Source: Pedosphaera sp. | Lineage (GTDB): Bacteria; Verrucomicrobiota; Verrucomicrobiia; Limisphaerales; UBA9464 | Assembly (NCBI GenBank): GCA_009695405.1 | Contig: SIAZ01000007.1 | Coordinates: 1-28,813, forward strand | DNA: 28,813 nt | Direction: 5' to 3' | Shown here: positions 15,099-23,639 of the stretch, one piece after another | How the letters are laid out: the number at the start of each line of letters is the position of its first letter | Numbering within the stretch: position 1 is the first letter of the stretch | Made by a program: the position numbers and the translations under genes | Notes under the pieces: generated by a model | The model's database searches: none | What the model saw: only the letters and a program-made list of their open reading frames with translations | Told to the model about the DNA's origin: nothing

Positions 15099-15491
15099 AT
15101 GAAAATCGGAAAACAAGCACGTCGCGACGCGAAGGATCTCTTTTTAGCCTGTCGTCGTGAGGGGATTTTGGATTCGAACCGGGTGCGTCAAACTGTGACT
15201 CAGGTTTTGGAGGCCAAGCCGAGGAATTATCTCGGCCTTCTGTCCCATTTTCAGCGCTTAGTTCAGATTGAAATCGAAACCCACACCGTGCGGATCGAGA
15301 ACTCTGTTCCAACTTCCGATGCGTTGATGGCCGAGTTACAGGCTTCACTCACCCGACGGTATGGCCTCGGCCTCGAATTTGAATTTCACGTAGATCCGTC
15401 TCTTATTGGTGGCTTGCGAATCCAGATCGGTAGCGATGTCTATGATGGCACCGTGAAATCGCGTCTGACCGCCCTAGAATCTAGTTTTTAA
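15099..15491 (+). CDS. atpH: ATP synthase F1 subunit delta, unusually short
   Basis: Delta caps the alpha/beta hexamer and binds subunit b. Only 130 residues are present, against about 175-185 normally. The C-terminal domain is intact: VRIENSVPTSDALMAELQASLTRR and then DPSLIGGLRIQIGSDVYDGTVKSRL. The N-terminal helical bundle, which normally spans about 105 residues and binds the alpha N-termini, is reduced: residues 4-30 (GKQARRDAKDLFLACRREG...) look like helix 1, and the rest of the bundle is compressed into about 35 residues. Neighbouring spacing is normal on both sides (28 and 27 bases) and the frame is open, so this looks like a real compact version, not a damaged gene. No ribosome binding site is visible. 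Confidence 0.88.
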   Translation: MKIGKQARRDAKDLFLACRREGILDSNRVRQTVTQVLEAKPRNYLGLLSHFQRLVQIEIETHTVRIENSVPTSDALMAELQASLTRRYGLGLEFEFHVDPSLIGGLRIQIGSDVYDGTVKSRLTALESSF

Positions 15492-15518
15492 CGATCACTC
15501 CCAATTCACACAGAAGAC

Positions 15519-17045
15519 ATGAGTTCCCTGCTCCAAGAAATTGAGGCCCAAATCGCCGGTGCAAAGGCATCGGTGACCCAGCAAAACATCGGGCATATTC
15601 GCGAAATTTCCGACGGTGTATGCAAGATCGAAGGTCTCTCGGCATGTATGTCGAACGAGATGCTCGACTTCGGCAATGGCATCATCGGTTTGGCTCTGAA
15701 TCTTGAAGAGACCGAGGTGGGTGCGATTATTATGGGCGACTACACTTCTCTCCATGAAGGTTCCGAGGTTAAAACCACTGGGAAATTATTGTCTGTCCCA
15801 GTGGGTAAAGGTCTCCTAGGCCGAGTGGTGGACGTTTTGGGTCGCCCTTTGGATGGTAAGGGAGAGGTAAAGGGATCAGCAATTTATCCCGTCGAAAAAA
15901 TCGCCTCGGGTATCGTTAAACGCAAATCAGTCAATCAACCGTTGCAGACGGGTATTATGGCGATTGACGCGATGATTCCGATCGGGCGAGGTCAGCGAGA
16001 GTTGATCATTGGCGATCGTTCCACCGGCAAAACCACGATTGGCGTGGACACCATGATCAATCAAGCTCGGATTAATCGCCAGAATTCAGATCAGAAGGAC
16101 TTTCGCCCTGTCTATAACATCTACGTTGCGATCGGGCAGAAACAGTCAAATATCGCTCGTGTGGTAGCTGAACTAGAGCGCGCGGGCGCCATGAAGTACA
16201 CTATCGTTGTCGCCGCTGCTGCATCCGACTCGGCCGCTGACCAATATCTAGCACCCTTCTCAGGTGCAGCAATGGGTGAGTGGTTCATGGATAATGGCAT
16301 GGATGCATTGATCATTTTTGATGATCTCTCGAAACAGGCAACCGCTTATCGCCAAGTTTCCTTGGTTTTGAAACGCCCCTCAGGACGTGAAGCCTATCCC
16401 GGTGATGTATTCTATCTACACAGCCGTCTTTTGGAACGTTCCGCTCGGTTGAACGAGAAGAACGGGAATGGATCGCTAACAGCGTTGCCGATAATTGAAA
16501 CTCAAGCGGGCGACGTGTCCGCTTATATTCCAACCAATGTCATCTCGATTACAGACGGTCAGATCTATTTGGAAACGGATCTTTTCTATCAAGGGGTTCG
16601 TCCCGCGATTTCTGTTGGTCTGTCTGTGAGTCGAGTCGGATCTGCTGCCCAGATCAAGGCGATGAAACAGGTGGCTGGCAAGATCAAGCTGGATCTAGCG
16701 CAATTTCGAGAATTAGCCGCTTTTGCTCAATTTGGTTCGGATTTGGATGCCAAAACACAGGCAACTCTCGAGCGTGGAAAGCGCATCGTTGAACTCTTCA
16801 AACAATCTCAGTACAACCCAATTCCAGTCGAGATTCAGGTCTCTATCCTTTGGACAATGCAGAATGGGCTTTTGGATGACGTGCCGGTGGAAAAAGTGAA
16901 GGACTTCCAGATTAAATTAACCGACTTCTTGGGAACTCGAAAGGCGTCTTTCTTGGAAAAAGTTCGCAATGAGAAAGCATTCAGCGATGCGCTGGCCGCC
17001 GAACTCAAGGCAGCCGTTGTCGAGTTTAAGCAAGGCTATCGCTGA
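15519..17045 (+). CDS. atpA: ATP synthase F1 subunit alpha
   Basis: The non-catalytic nucleotide-binding subunit, 508 residues. The N-terminal crown includes ISDGVCKIEGL; the P-loop is GDRSTGKTT (165-173), and the family signature region near the C-terminal half includes RPAISVGLSVSRVGSAAQ with the conserved arginine that completes the catalytic site. DLAQFRELAAFAQFGSDLD and the C-terminal bundle are present. The acidic start MSSLLQEIEAQI is the part that binds delta. No ribosome binding site precedes ATG 15519. Thirty-three bases separate it from atpG. Confidence 0.98.
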   Translation: MSSLLQEIEAQIAGAKASVTQQNIGHIREISDGVCKIEGLSACMSNEMLDFGNGIIGLALNLEETEVGAIIMGDYTSLHEGSEVKTTGKLLSVPVGKGLLGRVVDVLGRPLDGKGEVKGSAIYPVEKIASGIVKRKSVNQPLQTGIMAIDAMIPIGRGQRELIIGDRSTGKTTIGVDTMINQARINRQNSDQKDFRPVYNIYVAIGQKQSNIARVVAELERAGAMKYTIVVAAAASDSAADQYLAPFSGAAMGEWFMDNGMDALIIFDDLSKQATAYRQVSLVLKRPSGREAYPGDVFYLHSRLLERSARLNEKNGNGSLTALPIIETQAGDVSAYIPTNVISITDGQIYLETDLFYQGVRPAISVGLSVSRVGSAAQIKAMKQVAGKIKLDLAQFRELAAFAQFGSDLDAKTQATLERGKRIVELFKQSQYNPIPVEIQVSILWTMQNGLLDDVPVEKVKDFQIKLTDFLGTRKASFLEKVRNEKAFSDALAAELKAAVVEFKQGYR

Positions 17046-17078
17046 ATGAACGGTAGTCTGTAATAGTTCTTCTAAGCC

Positions 17079-17963
17079 ATGCCCAGCACACGCGATATCC
17101 GGCGCCGTATTAAGTCGGTCAAGAATACAGCGCAGATCACCAAGGCGATGCAAATGGTCGCCTCAGCAAAGATGCGTAAGGCGCAGCAGGCTGCCATTTC
17201 GGGCCGACCTTACGCCCTTCTGATGAATGAGGTGCTCGGAGCAGCAATTTCTGGCGCTGGGGACTTCAGTCATCCGCTCATGGAACGGCGTGAGATTAAG
17301 AAACGTGCTTTGATCGTTATTAGCACGGACAAAGGTCTTTGCGGTGGACTGAACACAAATCTCCTTCGCGAAGCGTTCAAACTTCCAGCCTCCACAACCG
17401 TCTATGTTGCGGCTGGGCGCAAGGGCAGTCAGTGGGTAGCACGCCTCCGACGCGAATTGTTGGCAGAATTTTCCCCTAAGGATACCCCTCGTTTTGAGGA
17501 TGCACGCGCAATCTCCAAATTCGCCCAAGAACTTTTCTTATCAGGTAAAGTCGATGCGGTGGATGTCGTGTTTACCAACTATATCAATACACTCACCCAG
17601 AAGGCTGAACTCAGATCTCTGTTGCCTCTTGGTAAGATTCAGAAACTAGACTCCGATATCCGTGGTGCAGGGATTAAGGAGGAATTAAGAGGAACTTCGG
17701 GCTTAGACTATACCTTCGAGCCCAGTGCGCCCAACGTTTTGGGCAACCTTCTTCCGCACTACGTTAATTTTCAAATTTTTCAGATGCTCTTAGAAGCGAA
17801 GGCTTCGGAGCATTCGGCGCGAATGGTCGCAATGAAAAGCGCGACTGATAACGCCAAACAGATCATTAAGGACCTGACCTTGGAGTATAACAAACTTCGT
17901 CAGGCGAATATCACTAAGGAACTTCTCGAAATTACCAGCGCCGCTATGGCGATGGGCAACTGA
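17079..17963 (+). CDS. atpG: ATP synthase F1 subunit gamma
   Basis: The central rotor shaft, 294 residues. The N-terminal helix has the conserved RRIKSVKNTAQITKAMQMVA; the middle Rossmann-like part includes ALIVISTDKGLCGGLNTNL, and the C-terminal helix ends with the family signature around SEHSARMVAMKSATDNA and ITKELLEITSAAMA. The length and order between atpA and atpD are standard. Twelve bases separate its stop from atpD. Confidence 0.97.
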   Translation: MPSTRDIRRRIKSVKNTAQITKAMQMVASAKMRKAQQAAISGRPYALLMNEVLGAAISGAGDFSHPLMERREIKKRALIVISTDKGLCGGLNTNLLREAFKLPASTTVYVAAGRKGSQWVARLRRELLAEFSPKDTPRFEDARAISKFAQELFLSGKVDAVDVVFTNYINTLTQKAELRSLLPLGKIQKLDSDIRGAGIKEELRGTSGLDYTFEPSAPNVLGNLLPHYVNFQIFQMLLEAKASEHSARMVAMKSATDNAKQIIKDLTLEYNKLRQANITKELLEITSAAMAMGN

Positions 17964-17975
17964 CCCCTCTCGGAC

Positions 17976-19379
17976 ATGAATACAGGAAAGATCGTTCAGA
18001 TCATCGGGCCCGTCGTCGACGTTGAGTTCACCGGAACTTTGCCGTCGATCTACAATGCGTTGACCGTTGATTTTACGCCACCCGGCGGTAATGCCACCCG
18101 TCTTACTCTTGAGGTGCAACAGCACCTTGGCGGCAATTGGATTCGTGCGGTCGCGATGAGTTCCACTGAAGGGCTCAAACGCGGTCAACCGGTCTCCGAT
18201 TCCGGCAAACCCATTTCAATGCCCGTCGGCGAGGGAGTGATGGGTCGCGTGTTCGATGTAACAGGAAATCCTGTCGACGAGCGCGGTCCTGTCAAAGCCG
18301 ATAAATACTACCCGATTCATCGTCAGGCACCGGCCTTGGTAGATCAATCTACAAGCCCTCAAATTCTGACCACTGGCATTAAGGTCATCGACTTGATTTG
18401 CCCCTTCCTTAAGGGTGGTAAAGTCGGTGCCTTCGGCGGTGCCGGTGTCGGTAAAACCGTGGTGATTATGGAGTTGATCAATAACATCGCTAAACTCCAT
18501 GGCGGCGTTTCCGTGTTCGCGGGTGTCGGAGAACGAACCCGTGAAGGTAATGACCTCTATCACGAAATGGCTGAGGCTGGGGTTATCAACGTCGAGGAAC
18601 TAAACAAGTCCCGTATTTCTCTGGTGTTCGGTCAAATGAGCGAACCCCCTGGAGCCCGTCTTCGGGTCGCTCTTTCAGGTCTTGCTATCACTGAGTACTT
18701 CCGCGACGAAAAGAATCAGGACGTGCTTTTGTTTGTTGATAATATTTTCCGCTTTTCACAGGCCGGTTCTGAAGTATCCGCCCTTTTGGGCCGTACTCCT
18801 TCGGCAGTCGGATATCAACCGACACTTGCCGCTGAAATGGGTAACCTTCAGGAACGTATTACCTCAACGAAGAAAGGTTCGATTACCTCCTTCCAAGCCG
18901 TGTATGTGCCTGCCGACGATCTCACGGATCCAGCACCGGCGACAACCTTCGCGCATTTGGATGCAACCATCGTTCTCGAACGATCCATTGCTGAATTAGG
19001 TATTTTCCCGGCTGTTGATCCACTGGCTTCCAATTCGCGCGCTCTCGCCCCTGAGTTCGTCGGTGAGGAACATTACGCAGTGGCTCGTGGTGTTCAGAAA
19101 GTACTTCAACGTTACAAAGATCTGCAGGATATCATCGCTATCTTGGGTATGGATGAACTTTCAGCCGACGATAAACTGACCGTTTTCCGGGCGCGTAAGA
19201 TCCAGAAGTTTCTTAGCCAACCGTTTACCGTGGCCGAACAGTTCACTGGTCGTCCTGGTAAACAAGTCCCAGTCGCTGAGACGGTTCGTAGTTTCAAGGA
19301 AATCCTCGAAGGCAAATATGACGATATCGGCGAAGCTAACTTCTACATGAAGGGTGGCATCGACGAGATCAAGGAGTGA
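17976..19379 (+). CDS. atpD: ATP synthase F1 subunit beta
   Basis: The catalytic subunit, 467 residues. The P-loop is GGAGVGKT (154-161), the catalytic glutamate lies in GVGERTREGND, and the DELSEED-region equivalent reads DELSADDK. The VGYQPTLAAEMG segment and the sequence ending LLFVDNIFRFSQAG are near-invariant in the family. ATG 17976 follows the atpG stop by 12 bases; there is no visible ribosome binding site. About 90 bases without an ORF separate it from atpC. Confidence 0.98.
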   Translation: MNTGKIVQIIGPVVDVEFTGTLPSIYNALTVDFTPPGGNATRLTLEVQQHLGGNWIRAVAMSSTEGLKRGQPVSDSGKPISMPVGEGVMGRVFDVTGNPVDERGPVKADKYYPIHRQAPALVDQSTSPQILTTGIKVIDLICPFLKGGKVGAFGGAGVGKTVVIMELINNIAKLHGGVSVFAGVGERTREGNDLYHEMAEAGVINVEELNKSRISLVFGQMSEPPGARLRVALSGLAITEYFRDEKNQDVLLFVDNIFRFSQAGSEVSALLGRTPSAVGYQPTLAAEMGNLQERITSTKKGSITSFQAVYVPADDLTDPAPATTFAHLDATIVLERSIAELGIFPAVDPLASNSRALAPEFVGEEHYAVARGVQKVLQRYKDLQDIIAILGMDELSADDKLTVFRARKIQKFLSQPFTVAEQFTGRPGKQVPVAETVRSFKEILEGKYDDIGEANFYMKGGIDEIKE

Positions 19380-19469
19380 CGGCAGGACACGGGCTTCGAG
19401 AAAACGAGTCACACTGGCACTCCTGCTGATTGTGACAGCTCCTCAATCCGCAGCAATTAAGAACGCACT

Positions 19470-19877
19470 ATGGCCACACTGAGACTTGAAATCGTCACGC
19501 CCGAAGCCCGAATTTTTTCGGAGGACGTCGACATGGTCACCCTTCCTGGTAGCGAGGGTGAAATGGGGATTTTTCCTATGCACATCCCGCTAATGTCGCA
19601 GATTGCCCATGGTGAAGTCTTAGCACGTCGAGGCGGACAGGACTTCCTTGTGGCTGTTGGCGAGGGATTTGTGGAAATCACTGCTGACCGAGTCGCCATC
19701 CTTACGGATATGGCGGTCAAAGCGGATGATATTGATGAGATCCGTGCTGAAGAGGCGCGAAAAAAGGCAGAGGCCCGTTTGGCTGAAAAGTTAGGGGACG
19801 AAGAGCAAGTCGCAGTGCAGTCCGCCCTAATGCATTCGTTAACTCAACTCAATCTAAAGCGCCGCCTACGACACTGA
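19470..19877 (+). CDS. atpC: ATP synthase F1 subunit epsilon
   Basis: Subunit epsilon couples gamma to the c-ring and can inhibit hydrolysis. The 135-residue protein has the N-terminal beta-sandwich (EIVTPEARIFSEDVDMVTL, GSEGEMGIFPMHIPLM, GEGFVEITADRVAILTD) and a C-terminal helical hairpin (EIRAEEARKKAEARLAEK and the final helix). It closes the operon; the gene ends 12 bases from the end of the convergent CotH pseudogene, and no terminator is visible in that gap. Confidence 0.96.
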   Translation: MATLRLEIVTPEARIFSEDVDMVTLPGSEGEMGIFPMHIPLMSQIAHGEVLARRGGQDFLVAVGEGFVEITADRVAILTDMAVKADDIDEIRAEEARKKAEARLAEKLGDEEQVAVQSALMHSLTQLNLKRRLRH

Positions 19878-19889
19878 GTAGACATTACG

Positions 19890-21323
19890 CTAATGCAGCA
19901 ATCCTGCCTCTCTCAGTTGCCGACTAAAAATTTCTGTACGGGCTGGAAAATAGGTGCGTAAAAGTCGGCTTATCTCCGGCTTCCAGTGTTCTTCCACGCT
20001 ATAGTGCTCGAACGGGCCAGTCTTATAAGAATCGACGGTTGCTCGGTAGTTACCCCAACGCGCCGCTTCCGAGCCATGGCGGGCTCCAACTGATCGGCTA
20101 AGTCCTTAAAGCGTCCACCAGCAACGACTGGCGAAAGCGCTCCACCGAGATTTAAGTGCAGTGCCGCGCGAAGCTTAAAGATATCTTTGAAGGCAGAATT
20201 TAATCGTAGACGCTGAAATAGCCATGACGGAGAGCCTTCAGCCTCTTCATTAAGACGCGTGTCATAGAGTCCTTCCAAGGTGCGTTCACCGTCCCAGACA
20301 AAGAAAAGATGCCCACCTGCCGGCTTCCTCCGACGCCCGCTATACCAGTTCGAAGAACCGTCCCAATCGCCATTGGATCCATAAAGATTAAGGATCATAT
20401 AATCGGCGAACGCCTCTACATTCAAAAGGTGGGGTATCTTCGCCCATATTTCAGGTTCTGAGGCGCGTGGAGCCAGCGCAAACAACTGTTTCCAAGCGGT
20501 CGCATCGCCTGAAACAATTTTGTCGCCATTGCGCGAATCCCAATCTTTCGGTTTTCCCCCCAAGATGCGATGCGGCAAAGTGAGCATCGGGTCGTTCGGT
20601 AAGATTGTAGATGCCCCAGTAAAGGTCATTGATCGAGAGATGAACAAAACGGCCACGCGCCGAAGGATGCCCCATAGCGGCATAGGTCCGACGCATCCAT
20701 TCATCTCGCAAATAGTCCGCTCGATGCCGTTCCTCACCGCTCCAATGGAGCCATGAATTATTATTGCCTCCGCGAAGGATGAGAGTGTTGAAGGTAGAAG
20801 GTTGACCCTCAAAGAGGGGGAATTTGAGAGAGTTAGCCCCATATTGATTGCGAAAAATCAGGCGAAGAGAATGTTTTGGAGATTCTTCTGGTCGCCGATT
20901 CCACCCGCCTTGGATGCGAATTCCACAACTGATGATGAATCCGTTCGTGCCCGACGCGGGGAACCAGTGGGCCTGAACTGGTCGCTCCCATATCTCACCT
21001 TGCTCCATTGGATTCGAATAAATCCCTCGGTTCGGATCGAGGAGGTCAGCAGGATCTAGTTTAAGCGACAGAATCGGGAGAACTCGGAACGCGTGCTGAA
21101 TAAGTTTTTGGTCAACTTTGGGGTCGAGAGTGTAGTGAACCGGAACGGATTTGCCATTGCGTACCCCCCACTGGCCGGGCCAACCGGCCCCAGTCTGGGA
21201 CGACCAATTGTCCGATGGATGATCCTCCACAACAAGGCAGGTCAGAAGGGAACCAAAAGCTAAATTCCAATGAATCAACTTTTGTAAAACGGAAAGGAAA
21301 CAGAAGAGCGTCCGAGAGGTCAC
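19890..21323 (-). pseudogene. CotH kinase-like protein, 5'-truncated with two frameshifts
   Basis: Translation on the minus strand gives CotH/spore-coat-kinase family sequence in three pieces. Frame A runs from about 21323 (GTG) with GIYSNPMEQGEIWERPV, CGIRIQGGWNRR and WGIYNLTERPDAHFA, and loses similarity at the G6A4 run 20552-20561. A second frame continues with KPKDWDSRNGDKIVSG, ADYMILNLYGSNGDWDG, NWYSGRRR and FFVWDGERTLEG. Near 20075-20085 the similarity returns to frame A with ARWGNYRAT, EHYSVEEHW and LRTYFPARTEIF and ends at TAG 19890-19892. This fits one extra base at the first site and one missing base at the second. The N-terminal domain of such proteins, usually several hundred residues, is absent, so this is a degraded remnant. 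Sequencing error could explain the indels but not the missing 5' part. Confidence 0.85.
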
Positions 21324-21748
21324 AGAAGAAGTTTGAACAGAACACCGAGAAAAGGCGACACTCCGTCAATCAAATGAATTCTAGGGCACTTTGATCATCT
21401 TTCTCGTTGCAGACGGGTAGGGCGATTGAAATATGCTTTCCTAGAGTGACAACAGAGGCTCGATTGAATGTTTTCTGATGCCACAGAAGAATGGGGCTGC
21501 CAACTGACGGGCACGGAATATCTTTGGGGGGATTTACTTGAAACAAAAATGCTTCTGAGTAGCTCAGTGTCTTTATCGTCCGTGCCGTCGCCTTGGTTAG
21601 CCGCTTCTTTTCTTGAGGCCCTAAAAGCTATCGTGAGATACCTTTTGGTTAAATTTATGAAACCAGACAGAGAGATTTCAAAGCATTGGTAGGGTTTCAA
21701 CTTCTCTTTGGAGACATGGTCTCACCTTCGTAATCCTCTTTCCATACT
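21324..21748. other. Gene-free stretch between cotH pseudogene and fcl
   Basis: The 425 bases contain overlapping open frames of 74 (plus) and 101 (minus) codons with no similarity, hydrophobic pattern or ribosome binding site that I can defend. It may hold the missing upstream part of the CotH gene in decayed form, and it should hold the promoter of the sugar-nucleotide block, but I see no clear -35/-10 pair. Confidence 0.4.
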
Positions 21749-22687
21749 TTGCTTCCCCAATCAAAAATTTATGTGGCCGGTCATAATGGCCTCGCCGGAG
21801 GCGCCATTTGGCGAACGTTGGCTTGTGAAGGCTTCTGCAATCTAATTGGCCGACGTTCGTCGGAGTTGGATCTTACTGATGCGGTTGCAGTAGAGGCTTT
21901 TTTTGCTTCTGAACGGCCTGAATACGTCTTTCTAGCCGCAGCTAAAGTGGGGGGTATTAAGGTCAACAACGAGTTCCCAGCCGACTTTCTGTTCCGCAAT
22001 CTTGCTATCCAAAATAACGTTATTGATGCCGCCCGTCGTTTCGGGGTTCGCAAACTTCTTTTTCTGGGAAGTTCGTGTATTTATCCAAAGCAGGCTCCGC
22101 AACCCATTCGTGAAGAGGCGTTGCTCACCGGTCCCCTTGAACCCACCAACGAATGGTACGCCATCGCCAAAATCGCCGGCATCAAGTTGTGCCAAGCGTA
22201 TCGGCGGCAATATGGTTGTGATTTCATCTCAGCGATGCCTACCAACCTCTATGGGCCAGGTGACAACTATCATCCCCAAGGTTCCCACGTTCTACCGGCT
22301 TTGATTCGTCGATTTCATGAAGCAAAAGTAGCTGGGCTCACCACCACCACCTGCTGGGGATCTGGGACACCTTTGCGGGAATTTCTGCACTCGGAAGATC
22401 TCGGTCGGGCCTTAGTCTTGCTAATGAAGATTTACTCTGAAGAGGCGTTCATCAATGTCGGATCCAGTAGCGATCTAAGCATCCGAGAATTGGCAGAGAT
22501 GGTTTCGTACGTGGTGGGCTATGATGGCGTAATCCGCTGGGATTCGACTCAACCCGACGGGACACCTCGTAAGCTGATGGATAGCTCTCGACTTCGCTCC
22601 CTTGGATGGTCACCACAGATTTCTCTCGAAGACGGTCTTCGAAACGCTTATCAAGATTTTCTCAATCGCACGAGTGTTCTTTCCTGA
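21749..22687 (+). CDS. fcl: GDP-L-fucose synthase
   Basis: This bifunctional epimerase-reductase (also called WcaG) turns the Gmd product GDP-4-keto-6-deoxy-mannose into GDP-L-fucose, using NADPH. The 312-residue SDR protein has the nucleotide motif GHNGLAG (11-17), SSCIYP (108-113), the YxxxK pair Y137 and K141 (YAIAK), and the PTNLYGPGDNY and SHVLPALIRRFHEA segments typical of the enzyme. TTG 21749 is the only usable start: an in-frame TAA lies 15 bases upstream. No ribosome binding site is visible. Its partner gmd is about 2 kb downstream rather than adjacent, which is the usual arrangement. Confidence 0.93.
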   Translation: MLPQSKIYVAGHNGLAGGAIWRTLACEGFCNLIGRRSSELDLTDAVAVEAFFASERPEYVFLAAAKVGGIKVNNEFPADFLFRNLAIQNNVIDAARRFGVRKLLFLGSSCIYPKQAPQPIREEALLTGPLEPTNEWYAIAKIAGIKLCQAYRRQYGCDFISAMPTNLYGPGDNYHPQGSHVLPALIRRFHEAKVAGLTTTTCWGSGTPLREFLHSEDLGRALVLLMKIYSEEAFINVGSSSDLSIRELAEMVSYVVGYDGVIRWDSTQPDGTPRKLMDSSRLRSLGWSPQISLEDGLRNAYQDFLNRTSVLS

Positions 22688-22844
22688 CCCGTTGTGGCTT
22701 CGATAACCTTGTTCAAATAAAGGTCAGACTCCTCCAATTTAGCCGTGGATTTAACCAATTTTGCAGCTTTTTTCAGCCGATGTCATTACTTGTAGATTCC
22801 TTAAACAAATTCCTAGTCATTGATTTAACTTTTTCCGCTTAAGT

Positions 22845-23315
22845 ATGCTTCACGCGACTCTCAACGATCCCTGTACTTGGATGACTCTTCTCGGACATCA
22901 CCAAGTTTGGCTCCGTTCCCTCGATTGGCTTCAGAAGCTGACCCCTGAAACACCTTTAGGAACTTATGAAATTTCTGGAGCAAAATGGTTTGCGATGATT
23001 CAGACCTACGACACTCTTCAGCGCGATTCCTGCCGGTTCGAGAGTCACGAGGAACATATCGATATCCAGTACACCATCAGCGGCAGTGAGGTGATCGACT
23101 GGGTTGATCGAGGAATGCTACAAATGGATGGGGCCTTCGCAAATGACGTCCAGTTTTGGTTGCCGCCGCTCGATGGGGTGTATTCGTCTCTTCTGCAAAG
23201 CCCAGGTCGTTTGGCCATCTTCTTACCCTCCGACGCACACCGTCCCAAGGTACGTGATCCGCAGAATGTCAGCATCCGCAAGGTGGTCATCAAGATACAT
23301 CGATCCCTAATCTAA
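22845..23315 (+). CDS. YhcH/YjgK/YiaL family protein
   Basis: A cupin-fold protein of 156 residues from the YhcH/YjgK/YiaL (DUF386) family. Diagnostic parts are FESHEEHIDIQYTISGSEVIDW, with conserved histidine and acidic residues for a metal site, the middle VQFWLPPLDG and the late FLPSDAHRPKV. Some members sit in sialic-acid or sugar-acid operons and are thought to be anomerases or isomerases; the substrate here is unknown. A start in the same frame at ATG 22845 has no ribosome binding site. It lies between fcl and hldD, each separated by more than 150 bases, so it may be its own unit. Confidence 0.88.
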   Translation: MLHATLNDPCTWMTLLGHHQVWLRSLDWLQKLTPETPLGTYEISGAKWFAMIQTYDTLQRDSCRFESHEEHIDIQYTISGSEVIDWVDRGMLQMDGAFANDVQFWLPPLDGVYSSLLQSPGRLAIFLPSDAHRPKVRDPQNVSIRKVVIKIHRSLI

Positions 23316-23639
23316 TAACCCTACTGAGATCCTCAGTTGAGGAGACAGCGACCCGCTATCCAACGAGACCGAGGCTGTGCCTCGAACGAATTCGGACAAC
23401 TCGAGTTAAGAGTGCAATTAAAGGGTTCTGGCACCTAAAAAGAGGCAATATCTTCCCTCAGATGTTTCAATGTTCGGCGAACAGATGTTTTTCTAGTTTC
23501 TCCAAAGGATTGAAGTTGTGCTGAGACATAATTATAAATCCGAAAGCGTTTTTAACACTGAGGGAACAAATAAAGCCCAACGAAGACCCTCCTATGTCCG
23601 GTCGGTAAATTCGTACAGCCACTAAGTAACAATTTTTAA
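23316..23639. other. Gene-free stretch before hldD, with a promoter
   Basis: The 324 bases have no gene. Two short dyads occur after the yhcH-type gene: TCCTCA/TGAGGA (23330-23343) and CGAGGC/GCCTCG (23370-23384); neither is followed by a T-run, so neither is a good terminator. The promoter listed separately lies at 23510-23538. Confidence 0.5.
23510..23538 (+). promoter_or_regulatory. Sigma70-type promoter for hldD
   Basis: TTGAAG (23510-23515) and TATAAA (23533-23538) are separated by exactly 17 bases; the boxes match consensus at 4 and 5 of 6 positions. Transcription would start near 23545, giving a 5' leader of about 95 bases before hldD. It is the clearest promoter in the window. Confidence 0.65.

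Noticed and set aside
19919..19969. Inverted repeat GCCGACT/AGTCGGC as an atpC terminator
   Set aside because: It has a 37-base loop and no T-run, and both arms lie inside CotH coding sequence, which continues to 19890.
20552..20561. Programmed frameshift in the CotH gene at the G6A4 run
   Set aside because: The shift needed is +1, a second shift is needed later, and the gene lacks its 5' part, so decay or sequence error is more likely.
21468..21692. 74-codon plus-strand frame before fcl
   Set aside because: No ribosome binding site or similarity, and a minus-strand frame of similar length overlaps it.
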